In this document: in pieces, positions 56,778 to 64,000 of the stretch
Layout: each line of letters opens with the position of its first letter
Numbering within the stretch: the stretch's first letter is position 1
Assembly: GCA_026399835.1 (NCBI GenBank)
Contig: JAPLQE010000070.1
Coordinates: 1 to 64,000 of the forward strand
From: Burkholderiales bacterium
Lineage (GTDB): Bacteria; Pseudomonadota; Gammaproteobacteria; Burkholderiales; Burkholderiaceae_E
DNA length: 64,000 bases
Direction: 5' to 3'
The notes under the pieces: generated by a model
The model's database searches: none
What the model was told of the DNA's origin: nothing
The model's input: the letters and a program-made list of their open reading frames with translations, nothing else
Translations under genes and position numbers: made by a program

Positions 56778-57647
56778 TCAGCCCAGCGTCGCGGTCCCGT
56801 GACTGAGCACGACGATGTCGCGCTCGACGACGCGGGTGCGGAACTGCACCGCGTCGCCGCGGCGCCAGATCTCGATGCGCAGCGTCTCGCCCGGGTAGAC
56901 CGGCGCGGCGAAGCGCGTGCCGATCGAGCGCAGGCGCGAGGCGTCGCCGCCGCAGACGGCGCTGACCAGCGCCCAGCCGGTCACGCCGAACGAGCACAGC
57001 CCGTGCAGGATCGGCGCCTTGAAGCCGGCCGCGGTCGCGACCTTCGGGTCGGCGTGCAGCGGGTTGTAGTCGCCGGAGAGCCGGTAGACGAGCGCGGCCT
57101 CGGGCCGGGTCTTCCATTCGAAGACGGTGTCGGGCGGCGTCTCCGGCGTGGCGAGTCGCGCCGGCGGCGGCTCGTCGGACGGCTGGCCGGCCGCGGAGAA
57201 CCCGCCGTCGCCGCGCATGAACGACACGCTGCGGCTGGTGGCCAGGCGCGCACCGGTGGCGGCGTCGGTGATCTCGCGCTCGGAATACATCAGCGCGCCC
57301 TTGCCGGCGCCCTTGTCGACCAGCCGCGTCACCTTGGTGATGCCCACGACGGTGGCCTCGGCGGGCAGCGGCGCATGCAGCTCGAGCTCCTGCTCGCCGT
57401 GCAGCAGCTTGACCCAGTCGATGCCGGTGCGCGGGTCCTTTGCGAAGAAGCCGGGCGAGCCGAGCACCACCGCCATCGTCGGCAGCGCCTGCAGGCCGTC
57501 CTCGTAGGTGTAGCGCAGCTGGACCGGGTCGAGCGGGTCCTGGCCGAGCCCCAGGCCCAGCGCGTACAGGATGGTGTCGCGGTGGGTGTAGGCCTGGGTC
57601 AGGGGCTCGAAGGGCCAGCGCTTGAGCGTGGCGACGTCGATGGGCAT
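56778..57647 (-). CDS. MaoC-type enoyl-CoA hydratase 2
   Basis: 289 aa with two hotdog repeats, as in eukaryotic-type hydratase 2. The second carries the catalytic motif YRLSGDYNPLHADPKVATAA then GFKAPILHGLCSFG (Asp and His of hydratase 2). The first begins TQAYTHRDTILYALGLGLGQ. It adds water to trans-2-enoyl-CoA to give the R-3-hydroxy product for the SDR next door. AGGAG lies upstream of the ATG at 57645-57647. Confidence 0.92.
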   Translation of the reverse strand: MPIDVATLKRWPFEPLTQAYTHRDTILYALGLGLGQDPLDPVQLRYTYEDGLQALPTMAVVLGSPGFFAKDPRTGIDWVKLLHGEQELELHAPLPAEATVVGITKVTRLVDKGAGKGALMYSEREITDAATGARLATSRSVSFMRGDGGFSAAGQPSDEPPPARLATPETPPDTVFEWKTRPEAALVYRLSGDYNPLHADPKVATAAGFKAPILHGLCSFGVTGWALVSAVCGGDASRLRSIGTRFAAPVYPGETLRIEIWRRGDAVQFRTRVVERDIVVLSHGTATLG

Positions 57648-57721
57648 GCGGGAGTCTCCTCGTTGCGTCTTGCGGTCCAGATGCGGGGGTTCGGATCGGG
57701 CGATGGCGCCCGGCGGCGGGT

Positions 57722-59503
57722 TCAGTCCTCGAAGCCCTCGGGCGCGGGCACGTCCATCTGCAGCAGCACCTGTGCGTAGCACTTGGCCAGGTTGTCGGTG
57801 CGCAGCGACGCCATGCCGCCGCCGCCCAGCACGTCGTGCAGCAGGAAGTTCATGGCATCGAACCCCGGCAGGTCGAAGCGCTCCACGCGGGACGGTCCGT
57901 TGTGGGCGAAATGGGCCGCCACACGCTCCGGGGTCAGCCAGGCCGACAGCAGGGGCAGCCACTCGGGGCGACGCGCGACGATGCCGATGTTCGCCTTGTC
58001 GCCCTTGTCGCCGGAGCGGCCGTGGGCCAGCGCGATCAGCGGGACCGTGCGCGCGGTCGCGGGCGGCGTCGCGGCATCGGCATGGACGCGGGCCGGCGGC
58101 AGCGCATGCGCGTCGAAGCCGCCCTCGACGGGGATCGCCACGACGTGACGGGTGCCGTCCACATCGATCTCGACCGGCACGGACCGCTTGGGGACCAGGA
58201 AGGAGAACAGGCGGATCACCGGAGAGGGCGTCGGCCGCCCGCCGCCGAAGCCGGTGGTGCCGGGCGACATCGAGGTGCCGGCGGGCGCGAACTCCCGGGC
58301 GAACAGCTCGAGCGAGGCCTTCGACGGTGCGCGCGCGGCGAGCTTGAGCACCACCTCGCGCGCGTCGGGCCGGGCGATCGCGCCGAACATGTCCTCGGCG
58401 CCCACCACCTCGATCCGCGTCTCGGTGAACGCAGGCAACTGCTGCTCGGCCAGCATCCGCTGCATCCGGGTCAGCAGCGCCTCGCCGGTGCGGCGCGCCT
58501 TCTGCGCGGCGCGCTCGCCGGCGACCACCAGCAGGGCGACGTTGCGGAACCCGTCCGGATGGGTGGCGCTGACCTTGTAGGTGTCGGTCGGCGCGCGGCC
58601 GCGCGCACCGGTCACCCGCACCCGCTCCGGGCCGGTCTGCTCGAAGCGCACGCGGGTGAGGTCGCAGGCGACGTCGGGCACGTGGTAGGCGCGCGGGTCG
58701 CCGATCTCGTAGAGCAGCTGCTCGCACAGCGCCGCCGGCGAGACGAGGCCGCCGGTGCCCGGCGGCTTGGTGATCTCGAAGCTGCCGTCGGCATGCGCCT
58801 CGACGATCGGAAAGCCGATGTCGTCCCAGTCGGGCACGGTGTCCCAGTCGGTGAAGAGCCCGCCGGTGGCCTGCGCGCCGCACTCGACCAGGTGGCCGGC
58901 CAGCGTGCCCTGCGCGAGCCGGTCGAATTCGTACGCCTGCCAGCCGAAGGCGTGCACCATCACCCCGAGCGTGACCGCCGAGTCGACGCAGCGGCCGGTG
59001 ATCACCACGTCGGCGCCGGCATCGAGCGCGCGGGCGATCGGCAGCGCGCCGAGATACGCGTTGACGCTCGCCAGCCTCGACGGGAACGGTGCGCCGCTGA
59101 ACATCTCGGTCGTGCCTGCCGCGCGCAGGGCCTCGGCCTGGGCGGACAGGTCGTCGCCGAGCACCACGCCGATGCTGAGCGGCACGCCGAGCTCGTCGGC
59201 GACGCGGGCGAGCGCGTCGCGGCAGGTCAGCGGGTTGACGCCGCCGGCGTTGGCCACGACACGGATGCCGCGTGCCTTGAGTTCGGGCAGCAGCGACTTC
59301 ATGGTGATCTGCACGAAGTCGGACGCATAGCCGGCGGCCGGGTCCTTGGACTTCTGCGCGGCCATGATCGACATGGTGACCTCGGCCAGGTAGTCGAAGA
59401 CCAGGTACTCGATGTCGCCGCGGCGCACGAGCTGGGGCGCGGCCGAGGCGGTATCGCCCCAGAAGCCCGATGCGCTGCCGATCCGGACGGTCTGTCTCGT
59501 CAT
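57722..59503 (-). CDS. AtuA-family protein (DUF1446), acyclic terpene utilisation-like
   Basis: 593 aa. The N-terminal DUF1446/AtuA domain (about 1-440) shows RIGSASGFWGDTASAAPQLV, EYLVFDYLAEVTMSIMAAQK, VVANAGGVNPLTCRDALARV, ITGRCVDSAVTLGVMVHAFG and HLVECGAQATGGLFTDWDTV. A C-terminal AtuA-associated ferredoxin-like domain (about 480-593) contains LIALAHGRSGDKGDKANIGI. In Pseudomonas atuA belongs to the citronellol/geraniol degradation operon; its exact activity is not settled. It lies 30 bp from the TetR gene, on the same strand, at the head of the minus arm. Confidence 0.88.
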   Translation of the reverse strand: MTRQTVRIGSASGFWGDTASAAPQLVRRGDIEYLVFDYLAEVTMSIMAAQKSKDPAAGYASDFVQITMKSLLPELKARGIRVVANAGGVNPLTCRDALARVADELGVPLSIGVVLGDDLSAQAEALRAAGTTEMFSGAPFPSRLASVNAYLGALPIARALDAGADVVITGRCVDSAVTLGVMVHAFGWQAYEFDRLAQGTLAGHLVECGAQATGGLFTDWDTVPDWDDIGFPIVEAHADGSFEITKPPGTGGLVSPAALCEQLLYEIGDPRAYHVPDVACDLTRVRFEQTGPERVRVTGARGRAPTDTYKVSATHPDGFRNVALLVVAGERAAQKARRTGEALLTRMQRMLAEQQLPAFTETRIEVVGAEDMFGAIARPDAREVVLKLAARAPSKASLELFAREFAPAGTSMSPGTTGFGGGRPTPSPVIRLFSFLVPKRSVPVEIDVDGTRHVVAIPVEGGFDAHALPPARVHADAATPPATARTVPLIALAHGRSGDKGDKANIGIVARRPEWLPLLSAWLTPERVAAHFAHNGPSRVERFDLPGFDAMNFLLHDVLGGGGMASLRTDNLAKCYAQVLLQMDVPAPEGFED

Positions 59504-59532
59504 GTTCGTCCCCTCCCTGCCCGGCGCGCCGG

Positions 59533-60216
59533 TCAGCGCGCCCTCGCCCGCAGCTCGCCTTCCAGCCGCGCGAGCCGCGCCTCGATCCGCTCCAGCGGTG
59601 CCTCGGCCGCCGGCGCCGCCCGCTGCCCGAAGCCCTCGAGCAGCAGCCCAGCCATCTCGCGCGCCATCCGCGCCGGCTCGATCCGCCGGCCGCGCCCGAG
59701 CAGGTCGCGCACCCGGTGCTCGAGCCCGCCGAACACGAAGTCCCGCGCCATCGCGAGGTCCAGGTCGGCCCGCAGCTCGCCGCGCTCCACGCCGTCGGAC
59801 AGCGTCCGGGTCATGAACTGCACGTACCGCCGGTTCAGCGCGTGCAGCTTCGAGCCGAAGTACGGCTGCCCGCCGCGTGCCTCGCGCCCCAGCATCGCCG
59901 AGATGCCCGGGTCGTCGACCGCGATCTGCAGGTGCCGCGCGATCAGGAAGCGCAGCCGGTCGGCGGTACCGTCGAGCGAGGCGAAGCGCGGCTCGATGTC
60001 GGCGATCAGCGCATCGTAGACATCGGTGAGGACCGCGTCGAACAGGTCGCGCTTGTTGCGGAAGTAGGTGTAGAGCGTGCCTTCGACGCAGTCGGCGCGG
60101 GCGGCGATCTCGGCCATCGAGGCGTCCTCGAAGCGGCGGGCGATGAACACCTCGCGCGCCGCGCCGAGGATCTCGGCGCGGCGGACCGCCTTGCGTCGCC
60201 TGGGCAGTGCCGTCAT
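59533..60216 (-). CDS. TetR-family regulator
   Basis: 227 aa. The N-terminal helix-turn-helix spans about 15-60: ILGAAREVFIARRFEDASMA then EIAARADCVEGTLYTYFRNK. The C-terminal ligand domain is longer than average, with a charged tail (LERIEARLARLEGELRARAR) that may be coiled-coil. It lies between the two catabolic arms and probably represses both (AtuR/FadR-like role). CTGAG-N5-CTCAG at 60246-60260, 30 bp upstream, is a possible autoregulatory operator. Confidence 0.9.
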   Translation of the reverse strand: MTALPRRRKAVRRAEILGAAREVFIARRFEDASMAEIAARADCVEGTLYTYFRNKRDLFDAVLTDVYDALIADIEPRFASLDGTADRLRFLIARHLQIAVDDPGISAMLGREARGGQPYFGSKLHALNRRYVQFMTRTLSDGVERGELRADLDLAMARDFVFGGLEHRVRDLLGRGRRIEPARMAREMAGLLLEGFGQRAAPAAEAPLERIEARLARLEGELRARAR

Positions 60217-60420
60217 CGTCCGCGGGGCGCACGAGAGCGCCGTTGCTGAGTGCGGCTCAGTATATGCTCGTGCGGGAGCGCGTCAAGCCGGGCCGCCCGA
60301 AAGCCGCATGCATAGCCGCTTCCGGAGAACGCGATCCAAGCGGATGCTGCAATGCAACTTGACGGAACACGACCCCGAAGACACGCTGTCGGAACCCCGC
60401 TCATCACACGCGACGCCTGC
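60217..60420. promoter_or_regulatory. Divergent regulatory region between the TetR and SDR genes
   Basis: It contains an inverted repeat CTGAG-N5-CTCAG (60246-60260) near the TetR start and a plus-strand TTGACG (60359-60364) with CACGCT 17 bases later (60382-60387), a weak sigma-70-like promoter for the SDR-carboxylase arm. No gene is visible. The operator proposal rests on symmetry and position only. Confidence 0.35.
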
Positions 60421-61347
60421 ATGGACGCCACCTCCCACGCCCCCGATCCACGCGCCGCCCGCTACCGCTCCGTGTTCCGACCGGGGCTGTTCGAGGGCCG
60501 CAGCGTCATCGTCACCGGGGGCGGCTCGGGCATCGGGCGCTGCACCGCGCACGAGCTGGTCGCGCTCGGTGCCTCGGTCGCACTGATCGGACGCAAGCCC
60601 GAGAAGCTCGAGCGCGTCGCCGCCGAGATCGCCGAGGCCGGCGGACGGGCCACCTGCCATCCGCTGGACATCCGCGACGAGGCGGGCGTGCAGGCCGGCA
60701 TCGATGCGGTGCTCGCCGCACACGGCCGCATCGACGGGCTGGTCAACAACGCCGGCGGCCAGTTCCCCGGGGCGGCCGAGACCTTCACGCTCAAGGGCTG
60801 GGAGGCGGTGATCCGGAACAACCTCACCGGCGGCTTCCTGATGTCGCGCGAGGTCTTCAACCGCTGGATGAAGGACCACGGCGGCGCGATCGTCAACATC
60901 ATCGCGGACATCTGGGGCGGCATGCCCTCGATGGCGCACTCGGGCGCCGCCCGCGCGGGCACGCTGAACCTGACCGAGACGCTGGCCTCCGAATGGGCGC
61001 CCTCGGGCGTGCGGGTCAACGCGGTGGCGCCCGGCTGGATCGCCTCCAGCGGCATGGAGACCTACCCCGACGAGGTCAAGGCCCGGCTGGCGAAGCAGTG
61101 GCGGATGGTGCCGCTGCAGCGCTACGGCTCGGAGGCCGAGATCTCCGCGGCGATCGTCTTCCTGCTGTCCGAGGCGGCCAACTTCATCACCGGCGACTGC
61201 ATCCGGGTGGACGGCGGCGTGCCGAACGCGCGCCCGAACGCGCCGGCGCAGCCGCTGCGCGTGAAGGACTCGGGCTCGCAGCGGACCTTCGACGGCTTCC
61301 ACCTGTCGAGCCCGCCGGCGTTCATGAACATCGAGCCGAAGGGCTGA
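60421..61347 (+). CDS. SDR of the peroxisomal trans-2-enoyl-CoA reductase type
   Basis: 308 aa. TGGGSGIGRCTAHELVALGA (cofactor loop, about 32), VNNAGGQFPGAAE, and SMAHSGAARAGTLNLTETLA where classical SDRs have Tyr-x3-Lys; Ser takes the Tyr place and there is no Lys at the matching position. AHSGAARAG is typical of trans-2-enoyl-CoA and 2,4-dienoyl-CoA reductases. The GGQFPG loop also fits that group. In Atu-like clusters an SDR (AtuB) follows AtuA, giving context. It is five bases from the carboxylase gene. No strong ribosome site is visible. Confidence 0.85.
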   Translation: MDATSHAPDPRAARYRSVFRPGLFEGRSVIVTGGGSGIGRCTAHELVALGASVALIGRKPEKLERVAAEIAEAGGRATCHPLDIRDEAGVQAGIDAVLAAHGRIDGLVNNAGGQFPGAAETFTLKGWEAVIRNNLTGGFLMSREVFNRWMKDHGGAIVNIIADIWGGMPSMAHSGAARAGTLNLTETLASEWAPSGVRVNAVAPGWIASSGMETYPDEVKARLAKQWRMVPLQRYGSEAEISAAIVFLLSEAANFITGDCIRVDGGVPNARPNAPAQPLRVKDSGSQRTFDGFHLSSPPAFMNIEPKG

Positions 61348-61351
61348 CGCG

Positions 61352-62980
61352 GTGCCGGTCATCGAGTCCCGCATCGACCCGACCTCGGCCGCCTTCGCCG
61401 AACGGCGCGCCGGCATGCTCGCGCTGGTCGAGCGGCTGCGCGCCCTCGAGGCGCGCTCGGCGGCCGCTTCGGCGAAGTCCAAGCCGCTCTTCGACAAGCG
61501 CGGCCAGCTGCTGCCGCGCGAGCGCGTGGCGCGCCTGCTCGACCCGGGCGCGCCGTGGCTCGAGCTGTCCTCGCTCGCCGGCTGGCTGGTCGACGACCCG
61601 AACCCGGACACCTCCGTGCCCGGCGGCGGGATGATCAACGGCATCGGCACTGTCGGCGGCACGCGCTGCGTGATCACCGCGAGCGACGCCGGCATCGACG
61701 CCGGCGCCATCCAACACATGGGCCGCGAGAAGCTGCTGCGCGCGCAGGAGATCGCGCTGCAGAACAAGCTGCCCTTCGTGCAGCTGATCGAGTCGGCCGG
61801 CGCCAACCTGCTCAAGTACCAGGTCGACGGCTTCGTCCACGGCGGGCGGATCTTCTACAACCTCGCGCGCCTGTCGGCCGAGGGCATCCCGGTGGTGGCG
61901 GTCGTGCACGGCTCGTCGACCGCGGGCGGCGCCTACATGCCGGGGCTGTCGGACTACGTGGTGATGGTTCGCGGCCGCGCCCGCGCCTTCCTCGCCGGCC
62001 CGCCGCTGCTCAAGGCCGCCACCGGCGAGATCGCGACCGACGAGGAACTGGGCGGCGGCGAGATGCACGCCACCGTCTCCGGACTGGGGGAGTACCTCGC
62101 CGACGACGACGCCGACGGGCTGCGCATCGCCCGCGAGCTGATGGTGCGGCTGCAGTGGGACGCGCAGGGCGCGCCCGCCTCGCTCGCCGACGATCCCTCG
62201 CTCGAGCCGATCCATCCGCCGCATGAGCTCGCCGGCACCATGCCGCTCGACTTCCGCCAGCCGGTGGACATGCACGAGGTGATCGCGCGGATCGTCGACC
62301 GCTCCGAGTTCCTGGACTTCGGCGCCGACTACGGCCCGGCCACGGTCTGCGGCCATGCATCCCTGTACGGCCGGCCGATCGGCATCGTGACCAACAACGG
62401 ACCGCTCGATCCGGCCGGCGCGACCAAGGCCACGCACTTCATCCAGTCGTGCTGCCAGTCGGGCATCCCGCTGCTCTACCTGCAGAACACCACCGGCTAC
62501 ATCGTCGGTCGCGCCTCCGAGCAGGCCGGCATGATCAAGCACGGCTCGAAGATGATCCAGGCGGTGGCCAATGCCAACGTGCCCTCGATCACGCTGATGT
62601 GCGGCGCGTCCTTCGGTGCCGGCAACTACGGCATGTGCGGCCGCGCCTACGGGCCGCGCTTCGTCTTCGCCTGGCCGAACGCCCGCACCGCGGTGATGGG
62701 TGGCGAGCAGGCCGCGCTGGTGATGCGCATCGTCGCCGAAGGGGGCGCCAAGCGGCGCGGCCTGCCGGTCGACGAGGCGCAGCTCGCCGCGGTCGAGCAG
62801 AAGATCGTCGCCAGCTTCGATCGCCAGTCCGACGCCTTCTACACCAGCGGGCGCCTGCTCGACGACGGCGTCATCGATCCCCGCGACACGCGGCGCGTGC
62901 TGGGCCTCGCCTTCGAGCTGTGCCGCAGCGCCGCGCGCCGCACGCTGCGCCCGGTGCAATTCGGCGTGGCGCGCCCCTGA
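61352..62980 (+). CDS. Biotin-dependent acyl-CoA carboxylase, carboxyltransferase subunit (AtuC/MccB-like)
   Basis: 542 aa. Carboxyltransferase N- and C-halves: GGTRCVITASDAGIDAGAIQ, HGSSTAGGAYMPGLSDYVVM, then LQNTTGYIVGRASEQAGMIK and MCGASFGAGNYGMCGRAYGP. The family includes methylcrotonyl-CoA and geranyl-CoA carboxylases. Because AtuA-like, SDR and acyl-CoA dehydrogenase genes surround it, a geranyl-CoA-type substrate is likelier than 3-methylcrotonyl-CoA; this is inference from context. The biotin-carrying alpha subunit is not in the window and probably lies right of it. Confidence 0.9.
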   Translation: MPVIESRIDPTSAAFAERRAGMLALVERLRALEARSAAASAKSKPLFDKRGQLLPRERVARLLDPGAPWLELSSLAGWLVDDPNPDTSVPGGGMINGIGTVGGTRCVITASDAGIDAGAIQHMGREKLLRAQEIALQNKLPFVQLIESAGANLLKYQVDGFVHGGRIFYNLARLSAEGIPVVAVVHGSSTAGGAYMPGLSDYVVMVRGRARAFLAGPPLLKAATGEIATDEELGGGEMHATVSGLGEYLADDDADGLRIARELMVRLQWDAQGAPASLADDPSLEPIHPPHELAGTMPLDFRQPVDMHEVIARIVDRSEFLDFGADYGPATVCGHASLYGRPIGIVTNNGPLDPAGATKATHFIQSCCQSGIPLLYLQNTTGYIVGRASEQAGMIKHGSKMIQAVANANVPSITLMCGASFGAGNYGMCGRAYGPRFVFAWPNARTAVMGGEQAALVMRIVAEGGAKRRGLPVDEAQLAAVEQKIVASFDRQSDAFYTSGRLLDDGVIDPRDTRRVLGLAFELCRSAARRTLRPVQFGVARP

Positions 62981-63003
62981 ATTCGACCCATACGGAGTTC
63001 TCC

Positions 63004-64000
63004 ATGCATCCCGCGATCTACGGTCCCGAGCATCTCGCCCTGCAGGACTCGCTGAAGAAGTTCATCGAGTCGGAGATCAACCCCTTCGTCGACGAGTGGG
63101 AGAAGGCGGAGATCTTCCCCGCGCACGAGCTCTTCCGGAAGATGGGCAAGCTCGGCTTCCTCGGCGTGCACAAGCCGGTCGATTCCGGCGGCATGGGGCT
63201 CGACTATTCGTACGCCGCGGCCTTCGCCGAGGCCTTGTCGCACACCCGCTGCGGCGGCATCCCGATGGCCATCGGCGTTCAGACCGACATGGCGACGCCG
63301 GCGCTCGCCAAGCGCGGCTCCGACGAAGTCAAGAAGATGTTCCTCGAGCCCTCGATCAGCGGCGAATACGTCGCCTGCCTGGGCGTCTCGGAGGTCGGCG
63401 CGGGCTCGGACGTCGCCTCGATCCGCACCACCGCCCGCAAGGACGGCGACGACTACGTGATCGACGGCGGCAAGATGTGGACGACCAACGGCACCCAGGC
63501 CGACTGGATCTGCCTGCTGGCCAACACCTCCGAGGGCGGCGGCCACAAGAACAAGTCGCTGATCTGCGTGCCGATGAAGACGAAGGGCATCTCGGTCGCC
63601 AAGAAGCTCAAGAAGGTCGGCATGAATGCCTCCGACACCGCGCAGCTGCACTTCGACTCGGTGCGGGTGCCGCAGCGCTGGCGGATCGGCGAGGAGGGTA
63701 TGGGCTTCATCTACCAGATGGAGCAGTTCCAGGAGGAGCGGCTCTGGGCCGGCGCCGGCTGGCAGAAGTCCAAGCACGTGATCCAGGAGACCATCGACTA
63801 CCTGCGCGAGCGCCGCGCCTTCGGCAAGCCGCTGCTCGACAACCAGTACATCTACTACAAGCTCGCCGAGCTGCAGACCGAGGTCGAGGCCGTCGGCGCG
63901 CTGTTCCACAAGGCGGTGGGGCTGTACGTGCAGGGGCACGACGTCACCCAGCTCGCCTCGATGGTGAAGCTCAAGGGCGCGCGCGTCGCCCGCGAGGTCG
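63004..64000 (+). CDS. Acyl-CoA dehydrogenase (AtuD/LiuA-like), cut by the window end
   Basis: At least 332 residues, no stop before the window edge. ATG at 63004 with GGAG five bases upstream. Core motifs: ACLGVSEVGAGSDVASIRTT (FAD/substrate loop), KMWTTNGTQADWICLLANTS, KKLKKVGMNASDTAQLHFDS and the start of the C-terminal domain with YLRERRAFGKPLLDNQYIYY. It continues the carboxylase operon (23-bp gap). In the Atu pathway such an enzyme oxidises citronellyl-CoA; that role here is inferred. Confidence 0.9.
   Translation, partial: MHPAIYGPEHLALQDSLKKFIESEINPFVDEWEKAEIFPAHELFRKMGKLGFLGVHKPVDSGGMGLDYSYAAAFAEALSHTRCGGIPMAIGVQTDMATPALAKRGSDEVKKMFLEPSISGEYVACLGVSEVGAGSDVASIRTTARKDGDDYVIDGGKMWTTNGTQADWICLLANTSEGGGHKNKSLICVPMKTKGISVAKKLKKVGMNASDTAQLHFDSVRVPQRWRIGEEGMGFIYQMEQFQEERLWAGAGWQKSKHVIQETIDYLRERRAFGKPLLDNQYIYYKLAELQTEVEAVGALFHKAVGLYVQGHDVTQLASMVKLKGARVAREV

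Overview
The window is high-GC, densely packed bacterial DNA. It looks like a chromosomal piece from a purple phototrophic betaproteobacterium, probably Burkholderiales. Three things point there: a complete light-harvesting-2 locus (pucB, pucA, pucC) under a promoter covered by two PpsR/CrtJ-type palindromes; a tmk-holB-PilZ-tatD-ankyrin housekeeping string; and a large amount of acyl-CoA and branched-chain amino-acid ABC transport machinery. Taxonomy is inferred from gene content only.

Layout. 0-11 kb: single genes (cupin, methyltransferase, EamA-type permease with a His-rich tail, DUF302 protein, SUV3-like RNA helicase, PlsC-type acyltransferase, MFS permease, CinA-like amidase, glycogen phosphorylase). 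11.2-14.25 kb, minus strand: the puc locus, with two undescribed paralogous membrane peptides of 48-49 aa downstream of pucC and a 76-aa two-helix protein on the other strand between them. The LH2 alpha subunit carries Phe44-Leu45, the signature of B800-820 (LH3) antennae. 14.4-19.1 kb, plus strand: a translationally coupled operon for a molybdenum hydroxylase (2Fe-2S and Tat-exported large subunit) followed by soxX, soxY, soxZ and soxA, without soxB or soxCD. 19.2-23.2 kb: glpD-like, tadA, then a parvulin, bolA and yciB on the minus strand. 23.4-43.4 kb: a long plus-strand run for acid uptake and beta-oxidation (acyl-CoA ligase, livJHMGF, FadB-like fusion, thiolase, M20 peptidase, acyl-CoA dehydrogenase, SDRs, thioesterase, MDR reductase, class II aldolase, two alpha/beta hydrolases, GNAT). 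43.4-49.6 kb: DUF4936-ygfZ (minus), divergent from mltG-tmk-holB-pilZ-tatD-ankyrin. 49.68 kb: a 28-bp dif-like XerCD site. 49.8-60.2 kb, minus strand: a small protein, an esterase, an orphan BcsE-like protein, then a catabolic cluster (thiolase, HMG-CoA-synthase-like/DUF35 fusion, SDR, MaoC hydratase, AtuA-family protein, TetR regulator). 60.4-64 kb, plus strand: SDR, biotin-dependent acyl-CoA carboxylase beta subunit and the start of an acyl-CoA dehydrogenase. The TetR gene and its two flanking arms resemble the acyclic-terpene (Atu) pathway.

The dif-like site coincides with a switch of gene direction (nearly all plus from 23.4 to 49.6 kb, all minus from 49.8 to 60.2 kb) and with the polarity of GGGNAGGG motifs. 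The window therefore probably contains the replication terminus.

The most promising undescribed material is the twin small membrane peptides of the puc locus, the SoxXYZA-molybdenum hydroxylase operon with a SoxY lacking its GGCGG arm, and the thiolase/HMGCS-like-DUF35/MaoC module in the terpene-like cluster. No tRNA, rRNA, insertion sequence or CRISPR array was recognised.
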